A DNA stretch of 35,282 bases from Streptomycetaceae bacterium (lineage in GTDB: Bacteria; Actinomycetota; Actinomycetes; Nanopelagicales; Nanopelagicaceae). Below, piece by piece: positions 25,408 through 34,940 of the stretch. Both the position numbers and the translations under genes were made by a program. The stretch's first letter is position 1, and each line of letters starts with the position of its first letter. Where the stretch lies: assembly GCA_027483765.1 (NCBI GenBank), contig JAIXTW010000009.1, positions 1 to 35,282 on the forward strand. The letters are read 5' to 3'. Below the pieces are notes generated by a model. That model had not been told where the DNA came from. It ran no database searches and was given only the letters and a program-made list of their open reading frames with translations.

Positions 25408-25683
25408 CTAGTTTAACCCGTACGCCCCTGGTTCATCAATTGCACGTGCTAATAGCGGAATCGCTTCAAGTTTTGTACGCATCGCACTGAGTGCACGACG
25501 GTATGAACCAACATTTTCCCATCGAGTTACCAGCGCCCATAAATGCGTCTCATCTAAATTCTGGCCGTATTCACCATCGATAAAGCCCGCACATGATGCC
25601 AAGGCCTCATAGGCGGTGCGGATATCTATTTCAAAGGCGGCACTTTCGGCTAGCTGCACTTCAAAGCGGGCAATGGCGATCAT
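25408..25683 (-). CDS. Small antibiotic-biosynthesis-monooxygenase (ABM)-fold protein
   Basis: 91 residues. The sequence starts MIAIARFEV and contains ALASCAGFIDGEYGQNLDE and HLWALVTRWENVGSYRRALS, the strand-helix pattern of the dimeric alpha/beta-barrel (ABM/YgiN) fold. Small proteins of this kind are regularly found beside glyS in actinobacteria. Members act as cofactor-free monooxygenases or have no known activity; no substrate can be inferred. The TACTCT hexamer 6 nt before the ATG suggests leaderless transcription, back to back with the ZIP transporter gene. The spacing to glyS is 96 bp, so the two may be partly co-transcribed. Confidence 0.72.
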   Translation of the reverse strand: MIAIARFEVQLAESAAFEIDIRTAYEALASCAGFIDGEYGQNLDETHLWALVTRWENVGSYRRALSAMRTKLEAIPLLARAIDEPGAYGLN

Positions 25684-25689
25684 GCGATA

Positions 25690-25708
25690 AGAGTAATGCC
25701 GGTATCCT
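25690..25708. promoter_or_regulatory. Back-to-back -10 elements of the ABM and ZIP genes
   Basis: TACTCT on the minus strand (25690-25695) is 6 nt before the ABM-protein ATG; TATCCT on the plus strand (25703-25708) is 7 nt before the ZIP ATG. Only 32 bp separate the two start codons, so each polymerase must contact the other gene's -10 region or early coding sequence. Confidence 0.45.
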
Positions 25709-25715
25709 TGGGCTC

Positions 25716-26450
25716 ATGAACATGGCCATCGTCTTTGCGGCAATCACAGTGCTTGCAACCACTTTTGGCGGATATGTCGCTCTTAAGTCATCCGACCGTT
25801 TCCATCTAGTACTTGGTTTATCGGCTGGACTTCTTCTTGGGCTGGTCGGATTTGATTTGTTGCCCGAAGTCTTTGAGATGAATACCGACGCGATTGGCGG
25901 GGTTCGCACCGTCTCCGTCGCAATTCTCATTGGCTTCTTATCACTTCACATTATTGAAGGAATTTTTGGTGGTCACGAACCGGCTGAATCAGATTACGGC
26001 CATGACCACGAACACCGGAACATCACTGGCTCACTTGGAGCACTCGCTATGGGTGGTCACGTCTTCCTTGATGGCGTAGGCCTTGGTGTTGCGTTCAAGG
26101 TGAGCAACTCACTTGGCTTCGCAGTATTTGTTGCAGTCTTAGTGCACGCATTTAGCGATGGCCTCAACACCGTCTCGCTTTTGGTGAAGAGTGGCCATTG
26201 GACTAAACGAAGTTACTACCTCCTTGGCGTTGATGCGATCGCTCGTATCGGTGGCGCAAGCGTGGGCACTTATCTGGTGCTCAACGATTCCATGCTGGCA
26301 CTTTACTTGGCGCTCTTCACCGGATTCGTTATCTACCTTGCAACATCACATATCTTGCCTGAAGCTCATTCGCGTCACTCTTCACGTTGGACATTCTTTG
26401 CCACTATCGGCGGTGTGATCATTATGTGGGGCCTTGTAGCTACCTTCTAA
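25716..26450 (+). CDS. ZIP-family divalent metal transporter
   Basis: 244 residues from the ATG at 25716 (MNMAIVFAA); a second ATG lies six bases on. Seven to eight membrane helices are visible. The metal-path motifs are present: GGHVFLDGVGLG, HAFSDGLNTVSLL and TSHILPEAH with the His/Glu pairs of ZIP helices 4 and 5. A His-rich loop (HEPAESDYGHDHEHR) between helices 3 and 4 is the typical variable metal-binding loop. Proteins of this family import zinc, iron or manganese. The metal here is not known; no Zur or Fur box was recognised in the 32-bp gap. Confidence 0.88.
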   Translation: MNMAIVFAAITVLATTFGGYVALKSSDRFHLVLGLSAGLLLGLVGFDLLPEVFEMNTDAIGGVRTVSVAILIGFLSLHIIEGIFGGHEPAESDYGHDHEHRNITGSLGALAMGGHVFLDGVGLGVAFKVSNSLGFAVFVAVLVHAFSDGLNTVSLLVKSGHWTKRSYYLLGVDAIARIGGASVGTYLVLNDSMLALYLALFTGFVIYLATSHILPEAHSRHSSRWTFFATIGGVIIMWGLVATF

Positions 26451-26479
26451 TCTTTTCCGCTAGTTACCTGTTGGAACCG

Positions 26480-27190
26480 CTACGCTTTTCCAAATCTGCG
26501 ATCTCTATCTGAATACTCTTCAATCGCTTTCCATAGCAACGCTGGCGTCATATCAGGCCACAAGACATCCATAAAAACCATCTCGGCATAAGAAGATTGC
26601 CATGGCAGGAAGTTGCTGGTGCGCTGCTCGCCAGAAGAACGCAAGAACATATCGACATCGCGCATCTTTGGTGAGTACAGATACTTCTCAATGGTCTTCT
26701 CGGTAATTGAATCAGCCTTAACTTTTCCACGCTTTACATCGCGCGCAAGTTCGGTGGCGGCATCAACAATTTCGGCCCGGCCCCCGTAATTTACGCACAT
26801 ATTGAGGGTCAACTTCTTATTCTTCTTCGTTAACTCTTCGGCTTCTTCCAGCTCTGAAATTACCGACTTCCATAGGCGTTGCGGGCGGCCAAGCCATTGA
26901 ATCTTTACTCCCATTTCATTCAAGCTATCGCGACGACTGCGTAACATTTCGCGGCTATAGCCCATCAAGAACTTCACTTCTTCCGGGCTACGTTTCCAAT
27001 TTTCGGTAGAGAATGCATATGCGCTGATCTCTTTCACGCCAAAACCAATTGCTGCTTCGACTAAATCAAAGAGAACTTTTTCACCAGCTTGATGTCCGGC
27101 AGTTCTTGGCAAACCGCGCTCTTTTGCCCAGCGACCATTTCCATCCATCACGATTGCGATGTGTTGGGGAATATCAATCTTCTTACTCAT
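26480..27190 (-). CDS. uppS: Isoprenyl (undecaprenyl/decaprenyl) diphosphate synthase
   Basis: 236 residues of the cis-prenyltransferase family. [17 protein letters not shown] (10-26) has the catalytic Asp16, and [21 protein letters not shown] and the closing [17 protein letters not shown] ... YAEMVF contact the diphosphates. It extends an allylic diphosphate with IPP in cis to make the lipid carrier of cell-wall synthesis. The product chain length cannot be read from sequence. It lies 10 bp behind recO in a leuA-recO-uppS series, matching the recO-uppS order of other actinobacteria. Confidence 0.95.
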   Translation of the reverse strand: MSKKIDIPQHIAIVMDGNGRWAKERGLPRTAGHQAGEKVLFDLVEAAIGFGVKEISAYAFSTENWKRSPEEVKFLMGYSREMLRSRRDSLNEMGVKIQWLGRPQRLWKSVISELEEAEELTKKNKKLTLNMCVNYGGRAEIVDAATELARDVKRGKVKADSITEKTIEKYLYSPKMRDVDMFLRSSGEQRTSNFLPWQSSYAEMVFMDVLWPDMTPALLWKAIEEYSDRDRRFGKA

Positions 27191-27200
27191 GTATATCTAG

Positions 27201-27947
27201 TTAAGCCCTTTCAACCATCGGCAAACTTCGAAGTCCACGTTCAAGGTGCCATTGTAGGTATGCAGTTACCAAACCACTAGCCTCTCGGCGATGTCGGGGT
27301 TCACTTTTTTCGGCAGTATCCCAGTCGCCCACCAACAGCGCCTGCATGAGATTTAGCGCTTCGGCTGATGCAGTAGCTGATGCAGATGGTCTGCAATCCA
27401 TGCAGACAGATCCGCCACCAACAAGTGAGAAGTACTTATGTGGTCCGGGTTTTTCACATCGTGAGCATGAAGTCATCGATGGTTCGTAGCCACCAATTGA
27501 TAAAGAGCGCAACAGAAATGCATCAAGAATAAGTGATGAGTCGTATCTATTTTCAGCAAGGGCTGCCATGCCGCCCACTACTAGTTGAAATTCTTGCGGT
27601 GCTGGCTCTTCTTCTTGCTGGGTAAAGCGTTCGGCAGTTTCCAGAATGGCGTGTGCGATTGTCCAACGCTGGTAATCATTCGTGAGCGCTTCACCATAAT
27701 TCATAATTGCTTCAACTTGAGTGATGGTGTCGAAGGTCTTGCCGGCATGCATCTGAATATCAACATGGCTGCCCGGTTCAAGGCGGGCGCCAAATTTAGA
27801 CATGGTGCGACGCACGCCTTTTGCCACACCGCGAACACGACCGTGCTCTTTCGTCAGCAGCGTAATGATGCGATCTGCTTCGCCTAGCTTCTGCGTACGT
27901 AAAATGATTGCCTCATCGCGGTAGAGCTTCGATTGCGGCGCAGACAT
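27201..27947 (-). CDS. recO: DNA repair protein RecO
   Basis: 248 residues. The N-terminal OB fold shows YRDEAIILRTQKLGEADRII and LTKEHGRVRGVAKGVRR, then an alpha-helical body with a four-cysteine zinc site (Cys161, Cys164, Cys182, Cys185). RecO works with RecR and RecF to load RecA on SSB-coated gaps. The gene lies between leuA (14-bp gap) and uppS (10-bp gap), and the whole series is likely a single transcript under the leuA leader. Confidence 0.95.
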   Translation of the reverse strand: MSAPQSKLYRDEAIILRTQKLGEADRIITLLTKEHGRVRGVAKGVRRTMSKFGARLEPGSHVDIQMHAGKTFDTITQVEAIMNYGEALTNDYQRWTIAHAILETAERFTQQEEEPAPQEFQLVVGGMAALAENRYDSSLILDAFLLRSLSIGGYEPSMTSCSRCEKPGPHKYFSLVGGGSVCMDCRPSASATASAEALNLMQALLVGDWDTAEKSEPRHRREASGLVTAYLQWHLERGLRSLPMVERA

Positions 27948-27961
27948 ACTGCGTACGTTAG

Positions 27962-29691
<1,730 letters not shown>

Positions 29692-29695
29692 ATTT

Positions 29696-29731
29696 GTTTG
29701 GTATCCGAAGGATTTACCGGCAACACCAAAC
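29696..29731 (-). promoter_or_regulatory. Hairpin directly before the leuA ribosome site
   Basis: GTTTGGT and ACCAAAC form a 7-bp stem with an inner CCG/CGG pair; it ends 4 nt before the AGGAGT. It lacks a T-run and is therefore not an intrinsic terminator; it may present or mask the ribosome site. Confidence 0.5.
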
Positions 29732-29734
29732 TCC

Positions 29735-29767
29735 GCAGCGAGGAGACCGGTCTTTAGGCCTCGCTAC
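29735..29767 (-). promoter_or_regulatory. Stem overlapping the end of the leuA leader peptide
   Basis: Minus-strand GUAGCGAGG (29767-29759) pairs with CCUCGCUGC (29743-29735), nine pairs with one G-U, over the last leader codons. The distal GCGGAG (29731-29736) can instead pair with CUCCGC in leader codons 3-4 (29787-29792), and the two pairings clash at 29735-29736. Ribosome position on the leader would choose between them. Confidence 0.5.
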
Positions 29768-29798
29768 GGCGGATAAGGAGGAGTCCGCGGAGCTTCAT
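29754..29798 (-). CDS. leuL: leuA leader peptide
   Basis: Fourteen codons read MKLRGLLLIRRSEA. Four of 14 are leucine (CTC, CTC, CTC, CTT), three of them in a row and followed by isoleucine, as in known amino-acid leader peptides. It lies 77 nt before the leuA stem-and-ribosome-site region. Its own ribosome site is poor; a TACGCT -10 box 9 nt before the ATG suggests a near-leaderless start. When tRNA-Leu is uncharged, a ribosome should stall at codons 6-8 and change the folding of the downstream RNA. Leaders of this kind are known upstream of leuA in other actinobacteria; this one is recognised here by composition and position. Confidence 0.78.
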   Translation of the reverse strand: MKLRGLLLIRRSEA

Positions 29799-29807
29799 AG
29801 TGGGTAA

Positions 29808-29837
29808 AGCGTACCCCGCAGCAATCGATTGCGGCAA
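29808..29837 (-). promoter_or_regulatory. Promoter of leuA leader with a palindrome between its boxes
   Basis: On the minus strand TTGCCG (29832-29837) and TACGCT (29808-29813) are spaced by 18 bp. The perfect 12-bp palindrome GCAATCGATTGC (29821-29832) lies in the spacer, the right place for a repressor site. The palindrome is certain; the promoter reading is moderate and no binding protein is known. Confidence 0.45.
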
Positions 29838-29916
29838 GCAGGGGATTTCCTTATTTCTATTACGCGCCCACTGCGTGATTCTTGAACATGTTCTCAAACT
29901 TTAGGGGCCTTAATTG

Positions 29917-30363
29917 ATGCGTAGAATCCTTTTTGTATTGGCAATCTTGCCGCTATTCCTGCTTCAAGGGACAGCACTCGCAGATCCACCAGTGACCATC
30001 GATCCAGAAAAAGTCATTCCAAATAAACTTTCACAAAGAATAAATTTCTTGGGAGTGTGTTACGGGCGCTCAGATTTTCCTCACTTGTCGAGTCATGTCC
30101 CTGGCACGGTCAACGCGCAGGCTTACACCTATTGCCCAGGAAAAGGAGTAACTGTTACTTCAACTCTTACGCGAACGTACGCCGGCGCTGAATCTATGAT
30201 TACTCGCAGTAAGAAAGGTGTAGGGCGCGTGTCAGTTAATCTCTCCTTTAAATGCCTTTGGAAGCCAGGACAGCCACGTATTCAGTATGCTTTACGTTCA
30301 ACACATAAACTTTCTGACGGCTCAACTGGTCAAACTGAAAGGATGGAGAAATTAAAGTGCTAA
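29917..30363 (+). CDS. Unknown secreted protein
   Basis: 148 residues from the ATG at 29917, with AGGGG about 9 nt before it. A signal peptide is clear (MRRILFVLAILPLFLLQ, cut near ALA|D, about residue 22). The mature part has four cysteines (in GVCYGRS, YTYCPG, FKCLW and the C-terminal Lys-Cys), suggesting two disulfides outside the cell, and alternating Thr/Ser/Val stretches that look like beta strands. I do not recognise a family. It is divergent from the leuA leader and overlaps the start of the next small gene, so the two may be made together. Confidence 0.7.
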   Translation: MRRILFVLAILPLFLLQGTALADPPVTIDPEKVIPNKLSQRINFLGVCYGRSDFPHLSSHVPGTVNAQAYTYCPGKGVTVTSTLTRTYAGAESMITRSKKGVGRVSVNLSFKCLWKPGQPRIQYALRSTHKLSDGSTGQTERMEKLKC

Positions 30364-30665
30364 GTGATTCGGCCATGCGTAATTACCTATTTACGATGAG
30401 TCCTGACGATTACCGGTTCGAAACTCCGCGTAGCGTGAACACTTGGTACTTCAACTACATCGCACGAATTCCGGTATTAAGGCGATTGGTCGCACAAATT
30501 CTCATCCATCAGGGATTTGCAATTATGCGAGTTATGAAAGTCGATCCAAAGCTTCCTGATGAGTTTTTCGTCAATGGGTGGAAGGTTAGAAATAAGAGCG
30601 AACGTCACGATGGTGTCCTGTGGACCGCTGGCGGACGAGTCAATCTAACTAACGCCCCGCGTTAG
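30357..30665 (+). CDS. Unknown small protein
   Basis: 102 residues if the GTG at 30357 is the start (GGAG lies 8 nt before it and the reading overlaps the preceding stop by 7 nt); an ATG at 30375 would give 96 residues. It has one moderately hydrophobic stretch (about 38-60, IPVLRRLVAQILIHQGFAIM), no signal peptide and many Arg/Asn/Trp residues. I recognise no family. Coupling with the secreted protein before it, and a reading frame open over its whole length between two real genes, make it credible as a gene. It converges with glnA. Confidence 0.55.
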   Translation: MLSDSAMRNYLFTMSPDDYRFETPRSVNTWYFNYIARIPVLRRLVAQILIHQGFAIMRVMKVDPKLPDEFFVNGWKVRNKSERHDGVLWTAGGRVNLTNAPR

Positions 30666-30684
30666 TTCCAAGAAGTCCGTAGAA

Positions 30685-31977
30685 TTACAGGACAGGTAAA
30701 TAACGATCTAGCTCGTAGGCACTGACCTGGCGGCGATAGTCCTGCCACTCAGCACGCTTATTACGCAAGAAGTATTCAAAGACATGTTCGCCCAGAGTCT
30801 CGCGAACCAATTCGCTCTTCTCCATCACCATGATTGCTTCCTCTAAATTCGATGGCAGCAATTGAGTATCAGTCGACGGCTCAAGTACATACTTCTTCTC
30901 AATGCCCTTCAGGCCAGCAGCCAGCATCACTGCATATGCCAGGTATGGATTACATGCTGAATCCGGTGAGCGGAATTCGATTCGAGTGGAGTTCTCTTTA
31001 TTTGGTTTATACATCGGGATTCGCACAAGTGCGCCGCGATCATTGTGGCCCCAGTTAACAATTGAAGGAGCTTCTCCCCCACCCTGAAGTCGCTTATAAG
31101 AGTTAACCCATTGATTGGTGACTGCCGTAATCTCAGCGGCATGCTTCAAAATTCCTGCAATAAATTGGCGGCCTACCGGAGAGAGATTTAGCTCGGCATT
31201 CTCATCATAGAAAGCATTCTTTTCGCCATCAAAGAGCGAGACGTGAGTGTGCATTCCAGAACCTGGATATTCGGTAAATGGCTTTGGCATGAAGGAGGCA
31301 AAGAATCCTTGGTTCAGCGCCACCTCTTTAATGACATGACGGAAAGTCATGATGTTATCGGCGGTACTTAACGCATCGGCATCGCGCAGATCAATTTCTT
31401 GTTGTCCGGGAGCGCCCTCATGATGGCTAAATTCAACTGAGACGCCCATCGCCTCTAACAGAGTAATTGCCTGGCGGCGGAAATCGTGGCCCACAACTGC
31501 AGGTGTGTGATCGAAGTACCCACCTTGATCAACTGGAACAGGTGCTACGCCTTTTTCGGGTTGAGATGTAAAGAGGAAGAATTCAATTTCTGGATGGGTG
31601 TAACAGGTGTAACCCATCTTGGAAGCTTTATCTAATGTGCGGCGCAGAACATTGCGCGGATCAGCTGGAGATGCCTGACCATTTGGCAGAGTGATATCGC
31701 AGAACATGCGGGCGGCGCCTTGCGCTTCTGCGCGCCATGGCAAGATTGTAAAAGTTGCTGGGTCGGGCTTTGCCAACATATCCGACTCTGATTGACGAGC
31801 GAATCCTTCAATGGCAGAACCGTCGAAACCGATTCCTTCTTCAAATGCATTTTCAAGTTCTGCCGGAGCAATTGCCACAGATTTCAACGTTCCGAGAATG
31901 TCGGTAAACCATAAACGGATGAAACGGATATCGCGCTCTTCCACGGTGCGCAGCACGAACTCTTGCTGCTTACTCAT
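30685..31977 (-). CDS. glnA2: Type I glutamine synthetase of the GlnA2 class (possible gamma-glutamylpolyamine synthetase)
   Basis: 430 residues from the ATG at 31977 (MSKQQEFVLRTVEERDIRFIR, matching the start of actinobacterial GlnA2); a GTG at 32022 would add 15 unrelated residues. The beta-grasp domain shows WFTDILG, then EIEFFLF, SHHEGAPGQQEID, GSGMHTHVSL, NSYKRL and EFRSPDSACNPYL. The enzyme ligates glutamate with ammonium, but GlnA2 of Streptomyces instead glutamylates polyamines, so the substrate is open. After KKYVLEPSTD the sequence goes straight to LLPSNLEEA: the tyrosine-bearing adenylylation loop of type I enzymes seems to be missing. A GlnR-like box lies upstream. nadE and panB follow, as in other actinobacteria. 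Confidence 0.9.
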   Translation of the reverse strand: MSKQQEFVLRTVEERDIRFIRLWFTDILGTLKSVAIAPAELENAFEEGIGFDGSAIEGFARQSESDMLAKPDPATFTILPWRAEAQGAARMFCDITLPNGQASPADPRNVLRRTLDKASKMGYTCYTHPEIEFFLFTSQPEKGVAPVPVDQGGYFDHTPAVVGHDFRRQAITLLEAMGVSVEFSHHEGAPGQQEIDLRDADALSTADNIMTFRHVIKEVALNQGFFASFMPKPFTEYPGSGMHTHVSLFDGEKNAFYDENAELNLSPVGRQFIAGILKHAAEITAVTNQWVNSYKRLQGGGEAPSIVNWGHNDRGALVRIPMYKPNKENSTRIEFRSPDSACNPYLAYAVMLAAGLKGIEKKYVLEPSTDTQLLPSNLEEAIMVMEKSELVRETLGEHVFEYFLRNKRAEWQDYRRQVSAYELDRYLPVL

Positions 31978-32038
31978 GCTCTGCTCGCCATGCGGATTTA
32001 TTGAATCTGGGGACATGGCCACATAGTGCCAAAGTCAG

Positions 32039-32054
32039 GTTACGCCCATGTTAC
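32039..32054 (-). promoter_or_regulatory. GlnR-like box upstream of glnA2
   Basis: On the minus strand GTAAC-N6-GTAAC lies about 62 nt before the glnA2 start. The actinobacterial GlnR box is GTnAC-N6-GaAAC, so the match is good with one mismatch in the second half. It would bind the nitrogen regulator GlnR if this genome has one. Confidence 0.4.
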
Positions 32055-32090
32055 AAAATCAGATTTCCCGCCATTTACTGGTCATTATCT

Positions 32091-33758
32091 TTAGACTTCC
32101 CGCCAGCTTGAAGTCATTGGAAGTCGCCGATCTTTACCAAACGCCCGCTTAGAGACCTTAGTTCCCGGCGGATATTGGCGGCGCTTATATTCAGCCTTAT
32201 CGACCATCCCAATAACTCGCACAACTAACTCTTTATCAAAGCCCGCTGCAATCAGCGCATCGTGGCCCAAATCCTCATCCACATATGCCTTGAGTACGCG
32301 ATCTAACAGTTCGTACTCAGGTAGCGAATCGGAATCTTTCTGATCAGGGCGTAACTCCGCAGAAGGCTCTTTGGTAATGGAGTTCTCTGGAATCGGGGCA
32401 ACTTCGCCAGCTTCGATGGCAACTCGATTACGCCAGCGGGCAAGTGCCCAGACATCGGTCTTATAAATATCTTTAATGGGCGCATACCCGCCGACTGCAT
32501 CACCATAAAGTGTGGAGTACCCGCAGGCGAGCTCTGATTTATTTCCGGTTGCTAATACCAAATGGCCGTATTGATTTGAAAGACCCATCAAGGTTGTGCC
32601 ACGAACACGTGCCTGCAAGTTTTCCTCAGCGAGACCAGTGAGTTCGACTTGGCCCTTAAAGGCATCGACCATCTTTTGAATTTCAATGATTCGAAAACCG
32701 AGGCCGGTAGCGCTAGCCATAGTTTGGGCATCTGCAATGGAATGCTCAGAGGAGTATTTACTTGGCATCGCAACGCCATGTACGAATTCAGGGCCAAGGG
32801 CATCGATCGCCAAGGCAGCAACCACCGCCGAATCGATTCCGCCAGAGAGGCCCACGAGCACGGATTTAAATCCATTTTTGCCAACATAATCACGTAGGCC
32901 CACAACGATGGCGTTCCAGATCTCTTCCTCATCGCCCAGGCGTTGCGCAACGCCAGGAATAAGTGGATTGGCTATCGCTACCGGGCTTTCGGAAATCACC
33001 ACATCGGGCTTAGCTGTTTGCGTTGCCACATCAATATCTACCAGCATCATGCCATCGTGAAATTGTGGGGCGCGGGCAATCAGTGCGCCATCGGCGTTCA
33101 CAACGATGCTATCGCCATCGAAAACTAAATCATCTTGGCCGCCGGTCATATTGACATAGGCAAGTGGGGCGCCGGCTTCGCGAGCGCGACGAGTGACAAG
33201 GGCAAGGCGCACATCATCTTTAGCGCGTTCATACGGTGAACCATTGGGCACGATAACCAGACCCGGATTCCGTGCGGCTAGTTGGGCGGTGATTCCCCCA
33301 TCAATCCAGAGGTCTTCACAGATTGCGATTCCGACATCGACACCATGGATGCGAACAATCAGAGTCCGATCTCCGGCCACGAAATTTCGGTACTCATCGA
33401 AGACTCCGTAATTCGGCAGATGGCACTTGGCATAGCGAGCTTTGACTTCACCGCCGGAAATGACCGCCACCATATTCTGTGGCTTGCCATCAACGTTATC
33501 GAGATAGCCGACAATGCTCACGATCTCAGGACTTAATTGCCGAGCTAAATTTTCCAAGGCGCTCTTGCTTGCAGCTTGGAAAGATGGGCGAAGTGCTAGA
33601 TCTTCTACCGGATAACCGGTCAGTACCATCTCCGGAAAAATCACGATAGCGGCACCAGCTGATTGTGCATCTGCCGCCACTTTTAGGACCAGGGCTGTGT
33701 TACCCGCAAGGTCTCCGACCGTTGGGTTTATCTGCGCAAGTGCTAGTCGCAACTTCAT
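32091..33758 (-). CDS. nadE: Glutamine-dependent NAD+ synthetase
   Basis: 555 residues in two domains. The N-terminal nitrilase-like glutaminase has the triad Glu43 (FPEMVLTGYP), Lys111 (YAKCHLP) and Cys147 (AICEDLW). The C-terminal synthetase has the PP-loop LSGGIDSAV (303-311) and the KEPSAELRPDQKD segment. It makes NAD+ from deamido-NAD+, ATP and the ammonia released from glutamine. The ATG start MKLRLALAQINPTVGD is the family opening. TAATCT lies 6 nt before it, with no Shine-Dalgarno, again suggesting leaderless transcription. It precedes glnA2 on the same strand (113-bp gap to the preferred glnA2 start). Confidence 0.96.
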   Translation of the reverse strand: MKLRLALAQINPTVGDLAGNTALVLKVAADAQSAGAAIVIFPEMVLTGYPVEDLALRPSFQAASKSALENLARQLSPEIVSIVGYLDNVDGKPQNMVAVISGGEVKARYAKCHLPNYGVFDEYRNFVAGDRTLIVRIHGVDVGIAICEDLWIDGGITAQLAARNPGLVIVPNGSPYERAKDDVRLALVTRRAREAGAPLAYVNMTGGQDDLVFDGDSIVVNADGALIARAPQFHDGMMLVDIDVATQTAKPDVVISESPVAIANPLIPGVAQRLGDEEEIWNAIVVGLRDYVGKNGFKSVLVGLSGGIDSAVVAALAIDALGPEFVHGVAMPSKYSSEHSIADAQTMASATGLGFRIIEIQKMVDAFKGQVELTGLAEENLQARVRGTTLMGLSNQYGHLVLATGNKSELACGYSTLYGDAVGGYAPIKDIYKTDVWALARWRNRVAIEAGEVAPIPENSITKEPSAELRPDQKDSDSLPEYELLDRVLKAYVDEDLGHDALIAAGFDKELVVRVIGMVDKAEYKRRQYPPGTKVSKRAFGKDRRLPMTSSWREV

Positions 33759-33764
33759 TGTTCA

Positions 33765-33770
33765 AGATTA
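33765..33770 (-). promoter_or_regulatory. -10 element of nadE (leaderless type)
   Basis: TAATCT on the minus strand, 6 nt from the nadE ATG; divergent from panB, which instead has a clear AGGAG. Confidence 0.42.
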
Positions 33771-33847
33771 TCGCCCTGTTGCGTATCAGGGGTACCATTG
33801 ATTTTGACCCGGGGACCACGCCAAGTGGCTTCGAGGCAGGAGAAATA

Positions 33848-34663
33848 ATGAGTACAACCCTCTACGGTGGCGCCTCCCATCGCCGCGTAACAATCCTTGA
33901 CCTGCGAGCTGCAAAAGAGCGCGGTGAAAAATGGCCGATGCTCACCAGCTATGAACAGATGACGGCAGCTATCTTTGATGAAGCCGGCATTCCGGTACTC
34001 CTCGTCGGTGATAGCGCCGGCAATAATTTCTTGGGCGAAGAGAACACCATCCCGGTTACTGTCGATGACCTCATTCCATTAACCCGGGCCGTAGTGCGTG
34101 GATCATCGCGTGCGATGGTGGTGGCCGACCTTCCTTTTGGATCCTATGAATCATCTCCGGAACAAGCCCTGGCCACTGCTACTCGATTCTTTAAAGAGGC
34201 AGGTGCGATGGCGGTGAAGTTAGAGGGTGCACATATTGCAACGATTGAAAAACTTACCGCTTCCGGAATTCCAGTAATGGGCCATCTAGGCCTTACCCCG
34301 CAATCACTTCATCAATTGGGTGGCTACAAAGTTCAGGGCCGCGATGATGGCGATGCTGTTTTGGCAGCGGCGCTCGCGCTAGAAAAAGCTGGCGCCTTTG
34401 CACTTGTCCTAGAACTAGTGCCGGCTGAATTAGCTGCGCGCATTAGCGCCGCCCTTGCTATTCCCACAATCGGAATTGGCGCCGGGGCGCAGTGCGATGC
34501 CCAAGTTTTGGTCTGGACTGATATGGCTGGCTTTACCGCCAAGCCGCCGAAACTTGCTAAGGCATATCGAAATATGCGGGCCGATTTATTGGCGGCAACG
34601 CAAGAATTCGCCGCCGATGTTCGTACCGGTACTTTTCCTACCGAAACCCAGACCTTCCACTAA
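33848..34663 (+). CDS. panB: 3-methyl-2-oxobutanoate hydroxymethyltransferase
   Basis: 271 residues from the ATG at 33848, chosen because AGGAG lies 5 nt before it and the family core begins at once; the open frame extends 61 codons further upstream without family sequence. TIM-barrel motifs are MLTSYEQMTA, LLVGDSAGNNFLGEENT (Asp55 binds the metal), VVADLPFGSYE (Asp94), AVKLEGA, MGHLGLTPQS and TIGIGAGAQCDAQVLVW. It adds a hydroxymethyl group from methylene-tetrahydrofolate to 2-oxoisovalerate, giving ketopantoate for coenzyme A. Its substrate is also the substrate of LeuA. It is divergent from nadE across 89 bp; an AT-rich gap follows. Confidence 0.96.
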   Translation: MSTTLYGGASHRRVTILDLRAAKERGEKWPMLTSYEQMTAAIFDEAGIPVLLVGDSAGNNFLGEENTIPVTVDDLIPLTRAVVRGSSRAMVVADLPFGSYESSPEQALATATRFFKEAGAMAVKLEGAHIATIEKLTASGIPVMGHLGLTPQSLHQLGGYKVQGRDDGDAVLAAALALEKAGAFALVLELVPAELAARISAALAIPTIGIGAGAQCDAQVLVWTDMAGFTAKPPKLAKAYRNMRADLLAATQEFAADVRTGTFPTETQTFH

Positions 34664-34911
34664 AAAAGCGTCGAGTGGGGGAATTTCGCCGGTTGTGATC
34701 GGATTTTCGGCAATTTTTCTCCCAAAAATCCGGAAATTCCGACCTCATTTCGATAATTTCGCCGTTGAAAAAGGCGAAAATTGAAAAAATCCGGAAAATT
34801 GCTAAATCTGATTCGAATTTCTTAACTTTCGACAAAAAATTCACTACCGAAATTGCGCGGATGCATAAAAATAAATAAAAAATAATTTGCGACACGCACT
34901 GAAATATTTCT

Positions 34912-34923
34912 CACTATGTAGTG
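34912..34923. repeat. Near-palindrome CACTA-TG-TAGTG
   Basis: Two 5-bp arms around a 2-bp centre, upstream of the H1-like gene, overlapping a weak -10 candidate (TATGTA, 34915-34920). It may be an operator; no matching regulator is recognised. Confidence 0.4.
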
Positions 34924-34940
34924 GTATTTCTCTTTAAATT

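Noticed and set aside
29883-29892. Palindrome GAACATGTTC as a LexA (SOS) box upstream of the unknown secreted protein.
   Set aside because: Actinobacterial LexA sites need GAAC-N4-GTTC; here the half-sites are 2 bp apart. It remains only a 10-bp palindrome.
33665-33847. Extended N-terminus of PanB from an upstream start inside the nadE region.
   Set aside because: It overlaps nadE on the other strand, has no family sequence, and a clear AGGAG marks the ATG at 33848.
34657-34678. CCACT/AGTGG hairpin at the panB stop as a terminator.
   Set aside because: A 5-bp stem with a 12-nt loop and no following T-run is too weak.
34638-34895. An 85-codon minus-strand reading frame in the AT-rich gap.
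   Set aside because: It runs antisense into the end of panB, is rich in Phe/Ile from the AT-rich DNA, has no ribosome site and resembles no family.
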